From NCBI RefSeq assembly GCF_003105115.1, contig NZ_QETH01000047.1, positions 1 to 35,026 on the forward strand: a stretch of 35,026 nucleotides of DNA, read 5' to 3'. Under the pieces are notes generated by a model. That model worked only from the letters and a program-made list of their open reading frames with translations, was not told the origin of the DNA and ran no database searches. The position numbers and the translations under genes were made by a program. Positions 1 through 8,086 of this stretch are shown here, in pieces; the first letter of the stretch is position 1, and every line of letters begins with the position of its first letter. This DNA comes from Flavobacterium sp. HTF (GTDB taxonomy: Bacteria; Bacteroidota; Bacteroidia; Flavobacteriales; Flavobacteriaceae).

Positions 1-34
1 TGAAAGACTTGTAAGTAAATTATTCCACATAAAA

Positions 35-60
35 AATCCCATTCAAAACTGAATGGGATT
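35..60 (-). terminator. Intrinsic terminator of the DUF4153-like gene
   Basis: An 11-bp perfect stem (AATCCCATTCA / TGAATGGGATT) with a 4-base AAAC loop lies just past the stop codon of the minus-strand membrane protein gene. On the minus strand it is followed by a run of T residues, as expected for a factor-independent terminator. The 30 bases before it are too short to assign, although TAA at 12-14 could end a plus-strand gene outside the window. Confidence 0.85.
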
Positions 61-66
61 CTTAAG

Positions 67-1455
67 TTAATATCTGCGATTTATAAATTCATAATATAAC
101 GTTTTTGATAAAAAAGTTTCATTCTGATATCGCTGAATTTCTCCTTCTCTCGGATCATCGACAAATAAACTTTCTAAATTATTCTGCTTGAAATACTCTC
201 TGCGGACTTCATCATTAAAATTTAAACTGCTCAGGAATCTTGGTTCTACACCTTTGTTTACTGAAATATTATAATTTGTTATGAGATTTCCCCAGTTGAC
301 AAAACTGCATAAAAGTATCGTTCCGTAGAAATACCAAACCATATGGTTTATAAGATAGGCATTTGTCTTTTGTCTGGTGATTTTGAGAAAAGTAATGACC
401 AGCCCAATAATTGCTAAGATCAGAAAAGCGTAAACGCCTAATCTTTTATATGTCAATCCGAAAAACGAAACGTATTCTGAATTTTTTATAAACGTACTTA
501 CAATCAGAATACCGTTTAGAACAATCCAGAGTTTAGAAAGGCTTTTTAGTTTTGAAGCCTTTTCATCAAAGTTGAATCCGCCTTTAAAATAAAACAAGAT
601 TACCCCAACAGCCATCAAAATAGAAAATATAACCGAATTTACTCTTTCGTGTGTAGCTGCACTTAATTGAGACGTTTTCACAACCTCAAAAAATTGTTCA
701 TAATTATACGTTACAATAAAAACGAGAAGCAGTGCATTGAGCAGAAATAATGTAATCTCTCCACTCTTTCTTTCAAAATCGAGGTCAAGAAATGAAAATG
801 TATTTTGATTGGTAACCTCGCTTATGTTACTAAAATCATTTTCCAGAAGTTCATTTTTATCATAACAGATATCCGGAATCCAGTAATTCCAGAAAGTAAA
901 TGAAATATAAAATCCAATACCGGAAATCAGGAAAAGCTGCAGAATGTCAATATCTAACCGATAATCTGTAAACAGAGATGAAAAGTGATCACTTCCGAAA
1001 GAATAAACTATAAAAAACAAAATTAGAAATACGGCAGGAATCATAAAATAAGCAATCAGCTTTTTCGCCCAGTTATTATTGATTTGTCTCTGCGGAAGCC
1101 ATTGATTAAACATTAAAATACGTCCCAGAGAGGCAAATCCGTTTAAGAATACCAAAGGAAAGACCTGAATAACCTTCAGCTTTGTTTCCTGTGTTTTAAA
1201 CTGTAAAAAAATAACAGACATAGACATTGCCAAAAAAGACGGAGGATCCCCATACCAGGCAAAAGCAAGGCACGATAAGACCGATGCAACTACTAAAACC
1301 AGATGAGACCGGTGTGTAAAACGATCCTGGAAGTTAAAACAAATAAGGCCGGTTAAAATCAAACCGAAAACGCCAAGGTTAAGCCCTGGCCCTTCCTTGT
1401 AAAAAAGCAGTAGAAAAGCAATACTGCAAACTAAGATTAATTGGATTTTTTTCAT
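67..1455 (-). CDS. DUF4153/DUF4173-like multi-pass inner-membrane protein
   Basis: The protein is about 462 residues and has many hydrophobic segments across most of its length, so it is an integral membrane protein. The layout resembles the DUF4153/DUF4173 families, whose function is not known. The longest open frame starts at 1488, but I chose the ATG at 1455 (MKKIQLILV...). The earlier start would put the operator-like element at 1470-1491 inside the coding region, and MKK followed by a hydrophobic stretch is a typical membrane-protein start. It lies 59 bases after the winged-helix regulator gene on the same strand and has its own copy of the operator, so it is probably controlled by that regulator. 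The C-terminal 60 residues are polar and follow the last hydrophobic segment. The family call is from memory; membrane location is strongly supported. Confidence 0.75.
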   Translation of the reverse strand: MKKIQLILVCSIAFLLLFYKEGPGLNLGVFGLILTGLICFNFQDRFTHRSHLVLVVASVLSCLAFAWYGDPPSFLAMSMSVIFLQFKTQETKLKVIQVFPLVFLNGFASLGRILMFNQWLPQRQINNNWAKKLIAYFMIPAVFLILFFIVYSFGSDHFSSLFTDYRLDIDILQLFLISGIGFYISFTFWNYWIPDICYDKNELLENDFSNISEVTNQNTFSFLDLDFERKSGEITLFLLNALLLVFIVTYNYEQFFEVVKTSQLSAATHERVNSVIFSILMAVGVILFYFKGGFNFDEKASKLKSLSKLWIVLNGILIVSTFIKNSEYVSFFGLTYKRLGVYAFLILAIIGLVITFLKITRQKTNAYLINHMVWYFYGTILLCSFVNWGNLITNYNISVNKGVEPRFLSSLNFNDEVRREYFKQNNLESLFVDDPREGEIQRYQNETFLSKTLYYEFINRRY

Positions 1456-1469
1456 GATGATTAAATTTA

Positions 1470-1491
1470 AAAGTACTTTGTAATTCAAAGT
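1470..1491 (-). promoter_or_regulatory. Operator-like element, copy 1 (before the DUF4153-like gene)
   Basis: On the plus strand it reads AAAGTACTTTG, five variable bases, CAAAGT. It holds three copies of an ACTTT(G) half-site: one palindrome (AAAGTACTTT) joined to one inverted pair (ACTTTG-N5-CAAAGT). The same 22-base arrangement recurs at 2429-2450 before the gene that is co-transcribed with the winged-helix regulator. It ends 15 bases before the chosen start codon. A degraded -7 box (AAACTTTG) overlaps it. Confidence 0.7.
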
Positions 1492-1514
1492 TTTTAGATA
1501 AAAAATTTTTGTTG

Positions 1515-1805
1515 TTAGAATTTCATTAATTTTTCAAGATTATTTAGATGCTCTTTAAAAGCGGCGCGCCCAAGATCGGTAACTTTATAAGATGTTTTAG
1601 GTTTTTTGCCCACAAACTCCTTTTTTATTTCAATATATTCTGCTTTTTCCAGTGCAGAGGAATGACTTGCTAAATTACCATCTGTGATATTCAAAAGCGT
1701 TTTCATTTCTGTGAAGTCAATCCACTCGTTTACAATCAGAATAGACATTATACCTAATCTGACACGACTTTCAAAATCCTTATTTAATTTATCAATGATT
1801 CCCAT
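1515..1805 (-). CDS. Winged-helix (HTH_34/MarR-like) transcriptional regulator
   Basis: This 96-residue protein is a single winged-helix DNA-binding domain of the type grouped as HTH_34 (PF13601). The N-terminus (LNKDFESRVRLGIMSIL) leads into a helix-turn-helix with ITDGNLASHSSALEKAEYI as the recognition region (about residues 40-58). A basic wing follows (KKEFVGKKPKTSYKVT), and a C-terminal helix ends in EHLNNLEKLMKF. There is no separate ligand domain. It starts four bases after the stop of the upstream membrane protein gene, so the two are surely co-transcribed. The two near-identical operator-like elements at 1470-1491 and 2429-2450 are its likely binding sites, making it a local autoregulator. 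The signal it responds to is not visible. Confidence 0.85.
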   Translation of the reverse strand: MGIIDKLNKDFESRVRLGIMSILIVNEWIDFTEMKTLLNITDGNLASHSSALEKAEYIEIKKEFVGKKPKTSYKVTDLGRAAFKEHLNNLEKLMKF

Positions 1806-1809
1806 TGGC

Positions 1810-2424
1810 CTATTTGTATTTTCTGAACATTACTAATCCGTACAAGATATGTAAAATACCAAAACCAAGAATCCAAAAAATCAAACCATATCCTAAAAAG
1901 AAAAGAGATATAAATCCTAAAATCAATTGGCAAAAGCCTAAATATTTGACATCCGAAAATGTATATTTTTCTGCATTAACAAGCGCCAGTCCATAAAAAA
2001 TTAAAGTTGCCGGAGCTATCAAAACATATATCTGATGATACAAAAGTGCCAGGCAAAAAACACCTCCCGCAGTTAAGGGAACGGCCAGATTAAAAAGCAT
2101 ATTTTTTGTTGCTGTAGTCCAGACAGGCAAATTGTCTTTTTTGCTTTTTCTAAGTGTAAAAAATATTCCAAAAGTCAAAGCAAAAACCAAAATGATAATC
2201 CCTGTAAGAATTAATTCTGAAACCAGATTAGCAGAATATAAGACATGTTCATCATTGAAGTAATCCACTCCGTTTACTCTAAATAACTGGTAAACATACA
2301 TTCCTCCTATCAGAGCAGATAGTCCGGCAAAAACTCCCGAAAGCCCGCTTAGGGATATAAATCTTGAAGAACGCTCCATCATAGAGCGGATATGTGACAA
2401 ATCTTCTTGGTGCTTCTGATTCAT
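1810..2424 (-). CDS. Membrane protein co-transcribed with the winged-helix regulator
   Basis: The protein is 204 residues from the ATG at 2424. The longer frame from 2478 was rejected because it would cover the operator and the -7 promoter box. A polar N-terminus of about 25 residues (MNQKHQEDLSHIRSMMERSS) precedes roughly five or six hydrophobic segments, and the end is short and basic (MFRKYK). I recognise this as a conserved but unnamed protein that often sits next to an HTH_34 regulator in Bacteroidetes. No catalytic motif is visible. Its tight coupling to the regulator (4-base gap) suggests it could be the sensor or the target of the control circuit, but that is inference. Confidence 0.75.
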   Translation of the reverse strand: MNQKHQEDLSHIRSMMERSSRFISLSGLSGVFAGLSALIGGMYVYQLFRVNGVDYFNDEHVLYSANLVSELILTGIIILVFALTFGIFFTLRKSKKDNLPVWTTATKNMLFNLAVPLTAGGVFCLALLYHQIYVLIAPATLIFYGLALVNAEKYTFSDVKYLGFCQLILGFISLFFLGYGLIFWILGFGILHILYGLVMFRKYK

Positions 2425-2428
2425 AATT

Positions 2429-2452
2429 AAAGTACTTTGAGATACAAAGTTA
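2429..2452 (-). promoter_or_regulatory. Promoter and operator-like element, copy 2 (before the membrane protein/regulator operon)
   Basis: The plus strand shows AAAGTACTTTG-N5-CAAAGT at 2429-2450, the same layout as at 1470-1491. On the minus strand, TAACTTTG at 2452-2445 is a perfect TAnnTTTG -7 box that overlaps the outer half-site. A protein bound here would cover the -7 box and the start of transcription. The expected leader is only about 10-15 bases. Confidence 0.75.
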
Positions 2453-2512
2453 TATTTTATTTTGAAATGACAATACAAAAAGGCAGCTTTTTTGAGAAAA
2501 GGGATTCAGGAA

Positions 2513-5323
2513 TTAATTTACTTCATAAAGATTATTCTCATTTGTTTCAAAATTTTGAAATTTATACAATAAAGAAAACATTACATAACGCTTTAAAACA
2601 TTGCTTTCTGAATCTACAACAGCTGTTGGAGTGATTGTTCTCGAAGTACTCTGATTTTGATTCAGCAAATCATAAACTTTCATTTTGAGTGTAAACTGCT
2701 TAGCGAATTTGTAGGATAAACTAGTATTCCACAAATAGAAATCTCTTTTGTATGATCCCGAAATATTCGAATTATTGGTATAACCAAAGTCGTTGCCCAG
2801 GACCCAATTCTTAGGCCAGAAGCTTGTCATTTCGATATTAAAATTATGAGTCGTATTTGAAGTTGAACTTAAAGAAGTATTGTTGTATCGTGTGTCATTG
2901 TATGCGAAATTATATAACGGTTTGATGCTTAACAAATCTCCATACTCATACGTAAATACAAAACCAGGTGTCAGTCTAAATGTTTTTGCCTCATACAGCT
3001 GACCATTTGTAAAACCTTTATCAAAATTATAATTGCCATACATATTAAATCGCAGTCCAAATGTATTTGCCTCTTTCTTAATGGTTTTATTCCATTCTCC
3101 TCCTAATAACATATTGTATGTGCCCTCTACATTATCAAATGTTGAAATTTGTTTCCCTGAAGTGGTGTAGGCAGAGGTTCCCACAATCTGATTATCATAA
3201 TATGTTGTATTAAAATGAACGTAATAACTCGAACGCGACTGAAAATCGTAATTTGAAAAACCTGCCTGCAAAAAATGAAAAGTTGAAGCTTTTAGATCAG
3301 GATTTCCTGTTCTAACAACTAAAGGATTATCTAAATTGGCAACTGCCAAAACCTGATTACTACTTGGAATTGAAAATTTACGCTCATACATCATAAGTAT
3401 AGCTTGCGATTTTGTAATTCTGTAATTTGCATTAATTGATCCATTTGGTATAAAATAATTTTTATTCAAATCTGTTGTTTCCTTTAAATAAAGTGCATGA
3501 TTTTCAGTCTTGATAACGGAAGTTCCTGTAGATACCATTAAATTAAATTTGTGCATACTAATATCAAAACCCAATTTCGGGTTCACTTCAAAACTATTAA
3601 AAGAGCTAAAATTACTAAGCGATTCATTAAAAATATCATATTTAGAATCCTGACCATTGCGATCAAATGTTTTTTTATCGTCTATCGTTTTTTCATAATC
3701 TGTAGTTACTGAAATATTTAGATTTAGTGAATCGGTTACTGGTTCTTTATATTGAAAAGTCCCTGTATATTTATCTCTATTATTTTTTTGAATAACATTC
3801 TGATTACGCAAATCATCAGGACTTGTTCCCAGTGCAAAAACTGTCAATGAATTTACCCTTGAATCTAAATCGTTTTGTGAATTTTCATTTTCAAGAGAAG
3901 CAGTAAAATATCTTCCTTTTTTCTTTGAGCTTGAAAAAAGCCTAATGGTATTTTTGAAATTAGTTTCATTTGTTTCATTTGTATTAAAAGAACTGCTGGA
4001 ATTGATTAACTGATTATTCTCATCCCAGGTTTTTTTATCAAAATTATCTGCTGCTGTAACTTTTCCTGCTACAATGGCCGGTGAAAAGAAAATTCTCATT
4101 GAAGGAGAAACATTATAGCCAAAATGTAAATTTGCATTATGTTTATTAGAATCCCGATCGCTTTTTGAAGCAGATTTAGCTGTTAAAGAACCTGTTGGAA
4201 GTAATGTAAGTTCTGTTGTTCTATTGGTATTGTCCGAATTGGAATTTGTAAAATAATAATTCAAATCCATATCTGATCCCTTAAACCATTCATCAGTGTA
4301 ATCTAATCCTGCCATATTCGTTTTTACCACTCCTGTTCCTCTGCCGCCTGAAGCTCCCGAACCATCGTTTCTTCCACCTCCCATACTATCAAAAACGTCA
4401 TCCATAGAAAAGCCGGATGCATTAATATTATTAGAAGAAGCTAAAAAACTGATTCTTTTTTTTTCATTAAAATAACTCATTAAAGCACTGCCTTCATATC
4501 GCTCTGAGCTTCCGTAACCGCCTAATACTTTGCCAAACAAACCTTTGTTTTTATCTTTATCGATTGTTAAATTGATTGAAACATTCTCTGATGTCGAAGC
4601 TTGTTTGGTAAATTCCTGTTCCTTGGTTTTAGCGTCCGAAACCTGTACTTTATTTATCAACTCAGCCGGAAGGTTTTGAAGTGCCACTTTTCCATCGGTA
4701 TCAAAAAAGGGTTTTCCGTTAACTAAGATCTGGCTAACCTTTTTGCCGTTTACCGTTATTTTTTTGTCTGTATCAACCGTTACACCGGGTAATTGTTTTA
4801 ACAAAGCTTCTACATTGGCATCCGGGCGTAATTTAAATGAAGAAGCATTAAATTCTATGGTGTCTTTTTTTATCCGGATTGGAGCTTCATTTTTTATAAC
4901 AACTTCATCCAATTCAATATCGTATTTTTTAAGCCTGATAACTCCTAAATCAATATTGTGAGTGAGTGTTTCTATCGTATCAGAGAACTCCAGATACCCT
5001 TCTGCTGAAATTTTTAAGATATTATTTTTATATCCTGTTTTGGTTTCTAATTTAAAGAGACCATTTTTATCTGAAAGTGTATAGGCTGCTACAGATGAAT
5101 CTTTTGTATGAATCAAATAAATCGTAACGGATTCGATGGGCGAATCTTTTTCGGTAACAATTTTACCACTGATAACGGCATTTTTTTGCGCTAAAGAAGA
5201 AAGACCGTGCAAGAAAAACATCAGAAAGCTTAGCGTTTTTATCTTGTTTTGTATTGAAAAAAAATTATTTAAAAGAACTAAATTCTGAAAATAAAATGTG
5301 GGGAACAGAAGGTTTTTAAACAT
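2513..5323 (-). CDS. Outer-membrane beta-barrel receptor with carboxypeptidase-regulatory N-domain
   Basis: The 936-residue protein has a hydrophobic export signal ending near SSLAQ (residue 46). A carboxypeptidase-regulatory-like beta-sandwich follows at about 48-130, then a plug-like region at about 140-255 (DTIEFNASSFKLRPDANVEALLKQLPGV), then a long beta-barrel to the end. This is the OMP_b-brl_3 (PF14905) type of TonB-linked protein; the substrate cannot be told. A glycine-rich stretch at about 315-332 (MGGGRNDGSGASGGRGTG) probably forms a surface loop. The signal peptide is unusually long if the first ATG is used, and a later start near residue 35 would leave it too short. A good -7 box 50 bases upstream supports the first ATG. 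It has no SusD partner next to it and appears monocistronic. Confidence 0.85.
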   Translation of the reverse strand: MFKNLLFPTFYFQNLVLLNNFFSIQNKIKTLSFLMFFLHGLSSLAQKNAVISGKIVTEKDSPIESVTIYLIHTKDSSVAAYTLSDKNGLFKLETKTGYKNNILKISAEGYLEFSDTIETLTHNIDLGVIRLKKYDIELDEVVIKNEAPIRIKKDTIEFNASSFKLRPDANVEALLKQLPGVTVDTDKKITVNGKKVSQILVNGKPFFDTDGKVALQNLPAELINKVQVSDAKTKEQEFTKQASTSENVSINLTIDKDKNKGLFGKVLGGYGSSERYEGSALMSYFNEKKRISFLASSNNINASGFSMDDVFDSMGGGRNDGSGASGGRGTGVVKTNMAGLDYTDEWFKGSDMDLNYYFTNSNSDNTNRTTELTLLPTGSLTAKSASKSDRDSNKHNANLHFGYNVSPSMRIFFSPAIVAGKVTAADNFDKKTWDENNQLINSSSSFNTNETNETNFKNTIRLFSSSKKKGRYFTASLENENSQNDLDSRVNSLTVFALGTSPDDLRNQNVIQKNNRDKYTGTFQYKEPVTDSLNLNISVTTDYEKTIDDKKTFDRNGQDSKYDIFNESLSNFSSFNSFEVNPKLGFDISMHKFNLMVSTGTSVIKTENHALYLKETTDLNKNYFIPNGSINANYRITKSQAILMMYERKFSIPSSNQVLAVANLDNPLVVRTGNPDLKASTFHFLQAGFSNYDFQSRSSYYVHFNTTYYDNQIVGTSAYTTSGKQISTFDNVEGTYNMLLGGEWNKTIKKEANTFGLRFNMYGNYNFDKGFTNGQLYEAKTFRLTPGFVFTYEYGDLLSIKPLYNFAYNDTRYNNTSLSSTSNTTHNFNIEMTSFWPKNWVLGNDFGYTNNSNISGSYKRDFYLWNTSLSYKFAKQFTLKMKVYDLLNQNQSTSRTITPTAVVDSESNVLKRYVMFSLLYKFQNFETNENNLYEVN

Positions 5324-5372
5324 GGTAACAGATATTCTTGTAGGGCTTAAATTGTTTTCATTTTAATAGGAG

Positions 5373-5380
5373 CAAACTTA
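5373..5380 (-). promoter_or_regulatory. -7 promoter box of the outer-membrane receptor gene
   Basis: TAAGTTTG on the minus strand matches TAnnTTTG exactly, and a TTG triplet lies 22 bases further upstream. Transcription would begin about 40 bases before the ATG at 5323. Confidence 0.6.
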
Positions 5381-5534
5381 ATTTATAAATTTTAACAAAT
5401 TGCAACTAATTGTTAAAAAATCAGGAAACAGAATCGAATAAATGTTAATTTTTAGTCTGTCTGAAAAAACCTTTTTCTAAAACAGCTAACCGGTTTTTGA
5501 AACTTTTTAAAAATGAATGGTTATGGTGGCTGCG

Positions 5535-5632
5535 AATCTGCGTGAGGGATAGAAGTAAGCTACCGAAGTAGCACGGATAGCCCGACCCAAGTATAAACAA
5601 CAAAGCCTACTCGAATGAATAGGCTTTTTTTA
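5535..5632 (+). ncRNA. Candidate small structured RNA (resembles the flavo-1-type element)
   Basis: The gap between the divergent receptor gene and the end of folD has an ordered RNA-like layout on the plus strand. It contains GGGATAGAAG (5546-5555), then a hairpin GCTAC-CGAA-GTAGC (5559-5572), then GGATAGCCCGACCC (5575-5588), and finally a rho-independent terminator. The flanking blocks GGGATAGaaG and GGATAGCCCGACCC are a pairing I remember as recurring in intergenic regions of flavobacteria, with variable hairpins between them. They may correspond to the Rfam flavo-1 motif. No open frame explains the conservation. I saw no perfect promoter before it. The element is well supported by its layout; the Rfam name is from memory and unverified. 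Confidence 0.6.
5602..5631. terminator. Bidirectional terminator between the RNA element and folD
   Basis: An 8-bp stem AAAGCCTA / TAGGCTTT (5602-5609 and 5620-5627) with a 10-base loop is followed on the plus strand by seven T residues. On the minus strand it is followed by TTTGTTGTT, so it can end both the small RNA and folD. Confidence 0.8.
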
Positions 5633-5649
5633 TGAATATTTTAATTCAA

Positions 5650-6534
5650 TTATTTTTTGGCACTTCTCATTTTGCGGGCCAAAAGTGTGTTTTTAAGTAA
5701 CATTGCAATTGTCATTGGCCCTACTCCACCTGGAACCGGCGTAATGAATGATGCTTTTTTGCTTACTTCATCAAAATCAACGTCACCTTTAATAACATAC
5801 CCTTTTGCGTTTGATGCGTCGTCAACACGTGTAATTCCAACGTCGATAACAGTTACCCCATCTTTTACCATATCGCCTTTTAAAAATTCCGGAACTCCTA
5901 AAGCTGTAATAATGATATCGGCATTTTTAGTGAATTCAGCTAAGTTTTTAGTACGACTATGTGTTAATGTAACTGTCGAATCTCCAGGATTTCCTTTACG
6001 GCTCATCAGGATACTCATTGGACGTCCAACTATATGACTTCTTCCAATTACAACAGTATGTTTTCCTGAAGTTTCTACTTTGTAGCGCTCCAGCAATTCC
6101 ATAATTCCGAATGGTGTTGCCGGAATAAAACTTTCCATTTCTAAAGCCATTCTACCAAAGTTCGTAGGGTGAAAACCGTCTACGTCTTTGTCAGGATCAA
6201 TTGCCAATAAGATTTTTTGCTCGTCGATATGTTTTGGCAACGGTAACTGAACGATATATCCATCCAGATTATCGTCCTCGTTTAACTCTTTAATTTTAGC
6301 AAGCAGTTCCTCTTCGGTAATGGTTTCCGGCAGACTTACTAAAGTTGAATCAAATCCGATTTCCTGACATGATTTTACTTTACTTCCTACGTAAGTTAAA
6401 CTTGCACCATTTGTTCCAACTAAAACTGCTGCCAAATGAGGTACTTTTCCTCCGGCATCTTTTATTAGTTGAACTTCGGCTGCAATTTCGTTTTTAATGT
6501 CGTTAGATGTTTTTTTACCGTCTAGTAGCTGCAT
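5650..6534 (-). CDS. folD: Bifunctional methylene-THF dehydrogenase / methenyl-THF cyclohydrolase FolD
   Basis: FolD interconverts 5,10-methylene-THF and 10-formyl-THF with NADP(H), supplying one-carbon units in the cytoplasm. The 294 residues are the usual length. The catalytic YVGSK motif (Y48, K52) is present, as are the folate-site blocks GYIVQLPLP (92-100) and PDKDVDGFHP (114-123). The Rossmann-fold nucleotide site VVIGRSHIVGRP (161-172) and the C-terminal signature PGGVGPMT (268-275) are also there. It lies 125 bases after ffh on the same strand, with an inverted repeat in between, so it may be read from the ffh promoter. Only a weak -7-like sequence is seen in the gap. Confidence 0.98.
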   Translation of the reverse strand: MQLLDGKKTSNDIKNEIAAEVQLIKDAGGKVPHLAAVLVGTNGASLTYVGSKVKSCQEIGFDSTLVSLPETITEEELLAKIKELNEDDNLDGYIVQLPLPKHIDEQKILLAIDPDKDVDGFHPTNFGRMALEMESFIPATPFGIMELLERYKVETSGKHTVVIGRSHIVGRPMSILMSRKGNPGDSTVTLTHSRTKNLAEFTKNADIIITALGVPEFLKGDMVKDGVTVIDVGITRVDDASNAKGYVIKGDVDFDEVSKKASFITPVPGGVGPMTIAMLLKNTLLARKMRSAKK

Positions 6535-6540
6535 TGTGTT

Positions 6541-6650
6541 GTTTCAGGTTTAAAGTTTCATGTTTCACGTTACTTGCGAAACTTAATATTTATTGAATTA
6601 AAAAAGTTTCAAATTTCAGTCTCTAACTTGAAACCTGAAACTTGAAACTT
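6541..6650. repeat. Inverted pair of TTTCA-based heptad repeats between ffh and folD
   Basis: The left arm (6541-6568) reads as successive GTTTCAg/aGTTTCAt/TGTTTCA units. The right arm (6625-6650) is the near reverse complement, built of TTGAAACC, TGAAAC and TTGAAACTT units. The arms can pair into a long imperfect hairpin around an AT-rich centre. Repeats of this TTTCAGG/TTTCAAG type are, as far as I recall, common between flavobacterial genes. Confidence 0.75.
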
Positions 6651-6659
6651 TTAATTTTA

Positions 6660-8012
6660 TTATCTCGGCATTCCGCCTGGCATTCCTTTCATGCCTCCCA
6701 TCATTTTCATCAGGTTTTTTCCGCCAGGACCCTGCATCATCTTCATCATCTTGCTCATTTGGTCAAACTGCTTCATTAACTGGTTTACCTGCTCGACCTT
6801 GGTTCCTGAACCTTTAGCGATTCTGGCTTTCCTTTTTACGTCGATTATGGCTGGCTTGCTTCTTTCGATTGGTGTCATCGAGTGAATGATCGCTTCAATA
6901 TGCTTAAAGGCGTCATCTTCTATTTCTACATCTTTCATGGCTTTTGAAGCTCCCGGAATCATTCCAACCAGGTCTTTCATATTACCCATTTTCTTTACTT
7001 GCTGAATCTGCGTCAGGAAATCATCAAAACCGAATTCGTTTTTAGCGATTTTCTTTTGAAGTTTTCTTGCTTCTTCTTCATCAAATTGTTCCTGAGCTCT
7101 TTCTACAAGAGACACAACGTCTCCCATACCTAAGATACGCTCAGCCATACGATCCGGATAGAAAACATCAATTGCTTCCATCTTCTCGCCTGTACCTACA
7201 AATTTGATTGGTTTGTTTACAACCGATTTAATCGAGATTGCTGCTCCACCACGAGTATCACCATCTAATTTCGTTAAGATAACTCCATCAAAGTTCAGGA
7301 TATCGTTGAACGCTTTTGCTGTATTTACGGCATCTTGTCCTGTCATTGCATCCACAACAAACAAGGTTTCCTGAGGCTGAATTGCTTTGTGGACACGTGC
7401 AATTTCGTCCATCATTTCCTGATCTACCGCTAAACGACCTGCTGTATCGACAATAACTACGTTAAAACCGTTTGCTTTGGCATGTTTGATTGCATTTTGG
7501 GCAATCTCTACAGGATTTTTATTTTCCGGTTCTGAGTAAACCTCAACACCTATCTGGTCTCCCACTACATGTAACTGGTTTATCGCCGCAGGACGGTAGA
7601 TATCACACGCTACTAAAAGTGGTTTTTTGTTTTTCTTTGTTTTTAGAAAATTAGCTAATTTTCCTGAGAATGTAGTTTTACCTGAACCCTGAAGTCCTGA
7701 CATTAAAATAATGCTTGGATTTCCGGAAAGATTAACTCCTGCAACATCTCCTCCCATTAATTCAGTAAGTTCGTCTTTTACTAACTTTACTAATAATTGT
7801 CCTGGCTGCAATGTTGTCAAAACGTCCTGACCAATTGCTTTTTCTTTTACTTTGGTTGTAAAATCTTTAGCAATTTTAAAGTTAACATCGGCATCTAAAA
7901 GGGCACGACGAACTTCTTTTAAGGTATCGGCAACGTTTACTTCTGTAATTTTACCGTGTCCTTTTAATATATGGAACGCTTTATCTAACTTATCACTTAA
8001 ATTATCAAACAT
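6660..8012 (-). CDS. ffh: Signal recognition particle GTPase Ffh (SRP54)
   Basis: Ffh binds signal sequences emerging from the ribosome together with 4.5S RNA and delivers nascent membrane proteins to FtsY. The 450-residue protein has the helical N domain (1-95), then the G domain with P-loop GLQGSGKT (106-113), DTAGR (189-193) and TKLDGD (247-252). The M domain at about 300-450 has the RNA-binding region (SKPAIIDVKRKARIAKGSG) and the methionine-rich tail (MSKMMKMMQGPGGKNLMKMMGG). Length and motifs are complete. A TATCTTTG -7 box at 8035-8042 gives it its own promoter. Confidence 0.99.
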   Translation of the reverse strand: MFDNLSDKLDKAFHILKGHGKITEVNVADTLKEVRRALLDADVNFKIAKDFTTKVKEKAIGQDVLTTLQPGQLLVKLVKDELTELMGGDVAGVNLSGNPSIILMSGLQGSGKTTFSGKLANFLKTKKNKKPLLVACDIYRPAAINQLHVVGDQIGVEVYSEPENKNPVEIAQNAIKHAKANGFNVVIVDTAGRLAVDQEMMDEIARVHKAIQPQETLFVVDAMTGQDAVNTAKAFNDILNFDGVILTKLDGDTRGGAAISIKSVVNKPIKFVGTGEKMEAIDVFYPDRMAERILGMGDVVSLVERAQEQFDEEEARKLQKKIAKNEFGFDDFLTQIQQVKKMGNMKDLVGMIPGASKAMKDVEIEDDAFKHIEAIIHSMTPIERSKPAIIDVKRKARIAKGSGTKVEQVNQLMKQFDQMSKMMKMMQGPGGKNLMKMMGGMKGMPGGMPR

Positions 8013-8034
8013 ACTATTTTCTTTATTTGAAGTG

Positions 8035-8042
8035 CAAAGATA
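8035..8042 (-). promoter_or_regulatory. -7 promoter box of ffh
   Basis: TATCTTTG on the minus strand is an exact TAnnTTTG match, 23 bases upstream of the ffh start codon. Confidence 0.6.
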
Positions 8043-8086
8043 ATCTAATTAGATATTTCAGGCAATTTTTATTTATGTGCAATTTT

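Noticed and set aside
1805..2634. Plus-strand open frames at 1805-1996 and 2437-2634
   Set aside because: The first is antisense to the membrane protein gene and the second runs through its promoter and the receptor 3' end; neither resembles a protein.
2513..5323. Start at the internal Met at residue 35 of the outer-membrane receptor
   Set aside because: It would leave only FFLHGLSSLAQ as export signal, too short and without a positive N-region; the upstream -7 box fits the first ATG.
5535..5632. Possible tRNA or riboswitch in the folD-receptor gap
   Set aside because: There is no cloverleaf, CCA end or T-loop, and it is not in the leader of either neighbouring gene, so a stand-alone RNA is the better reading.
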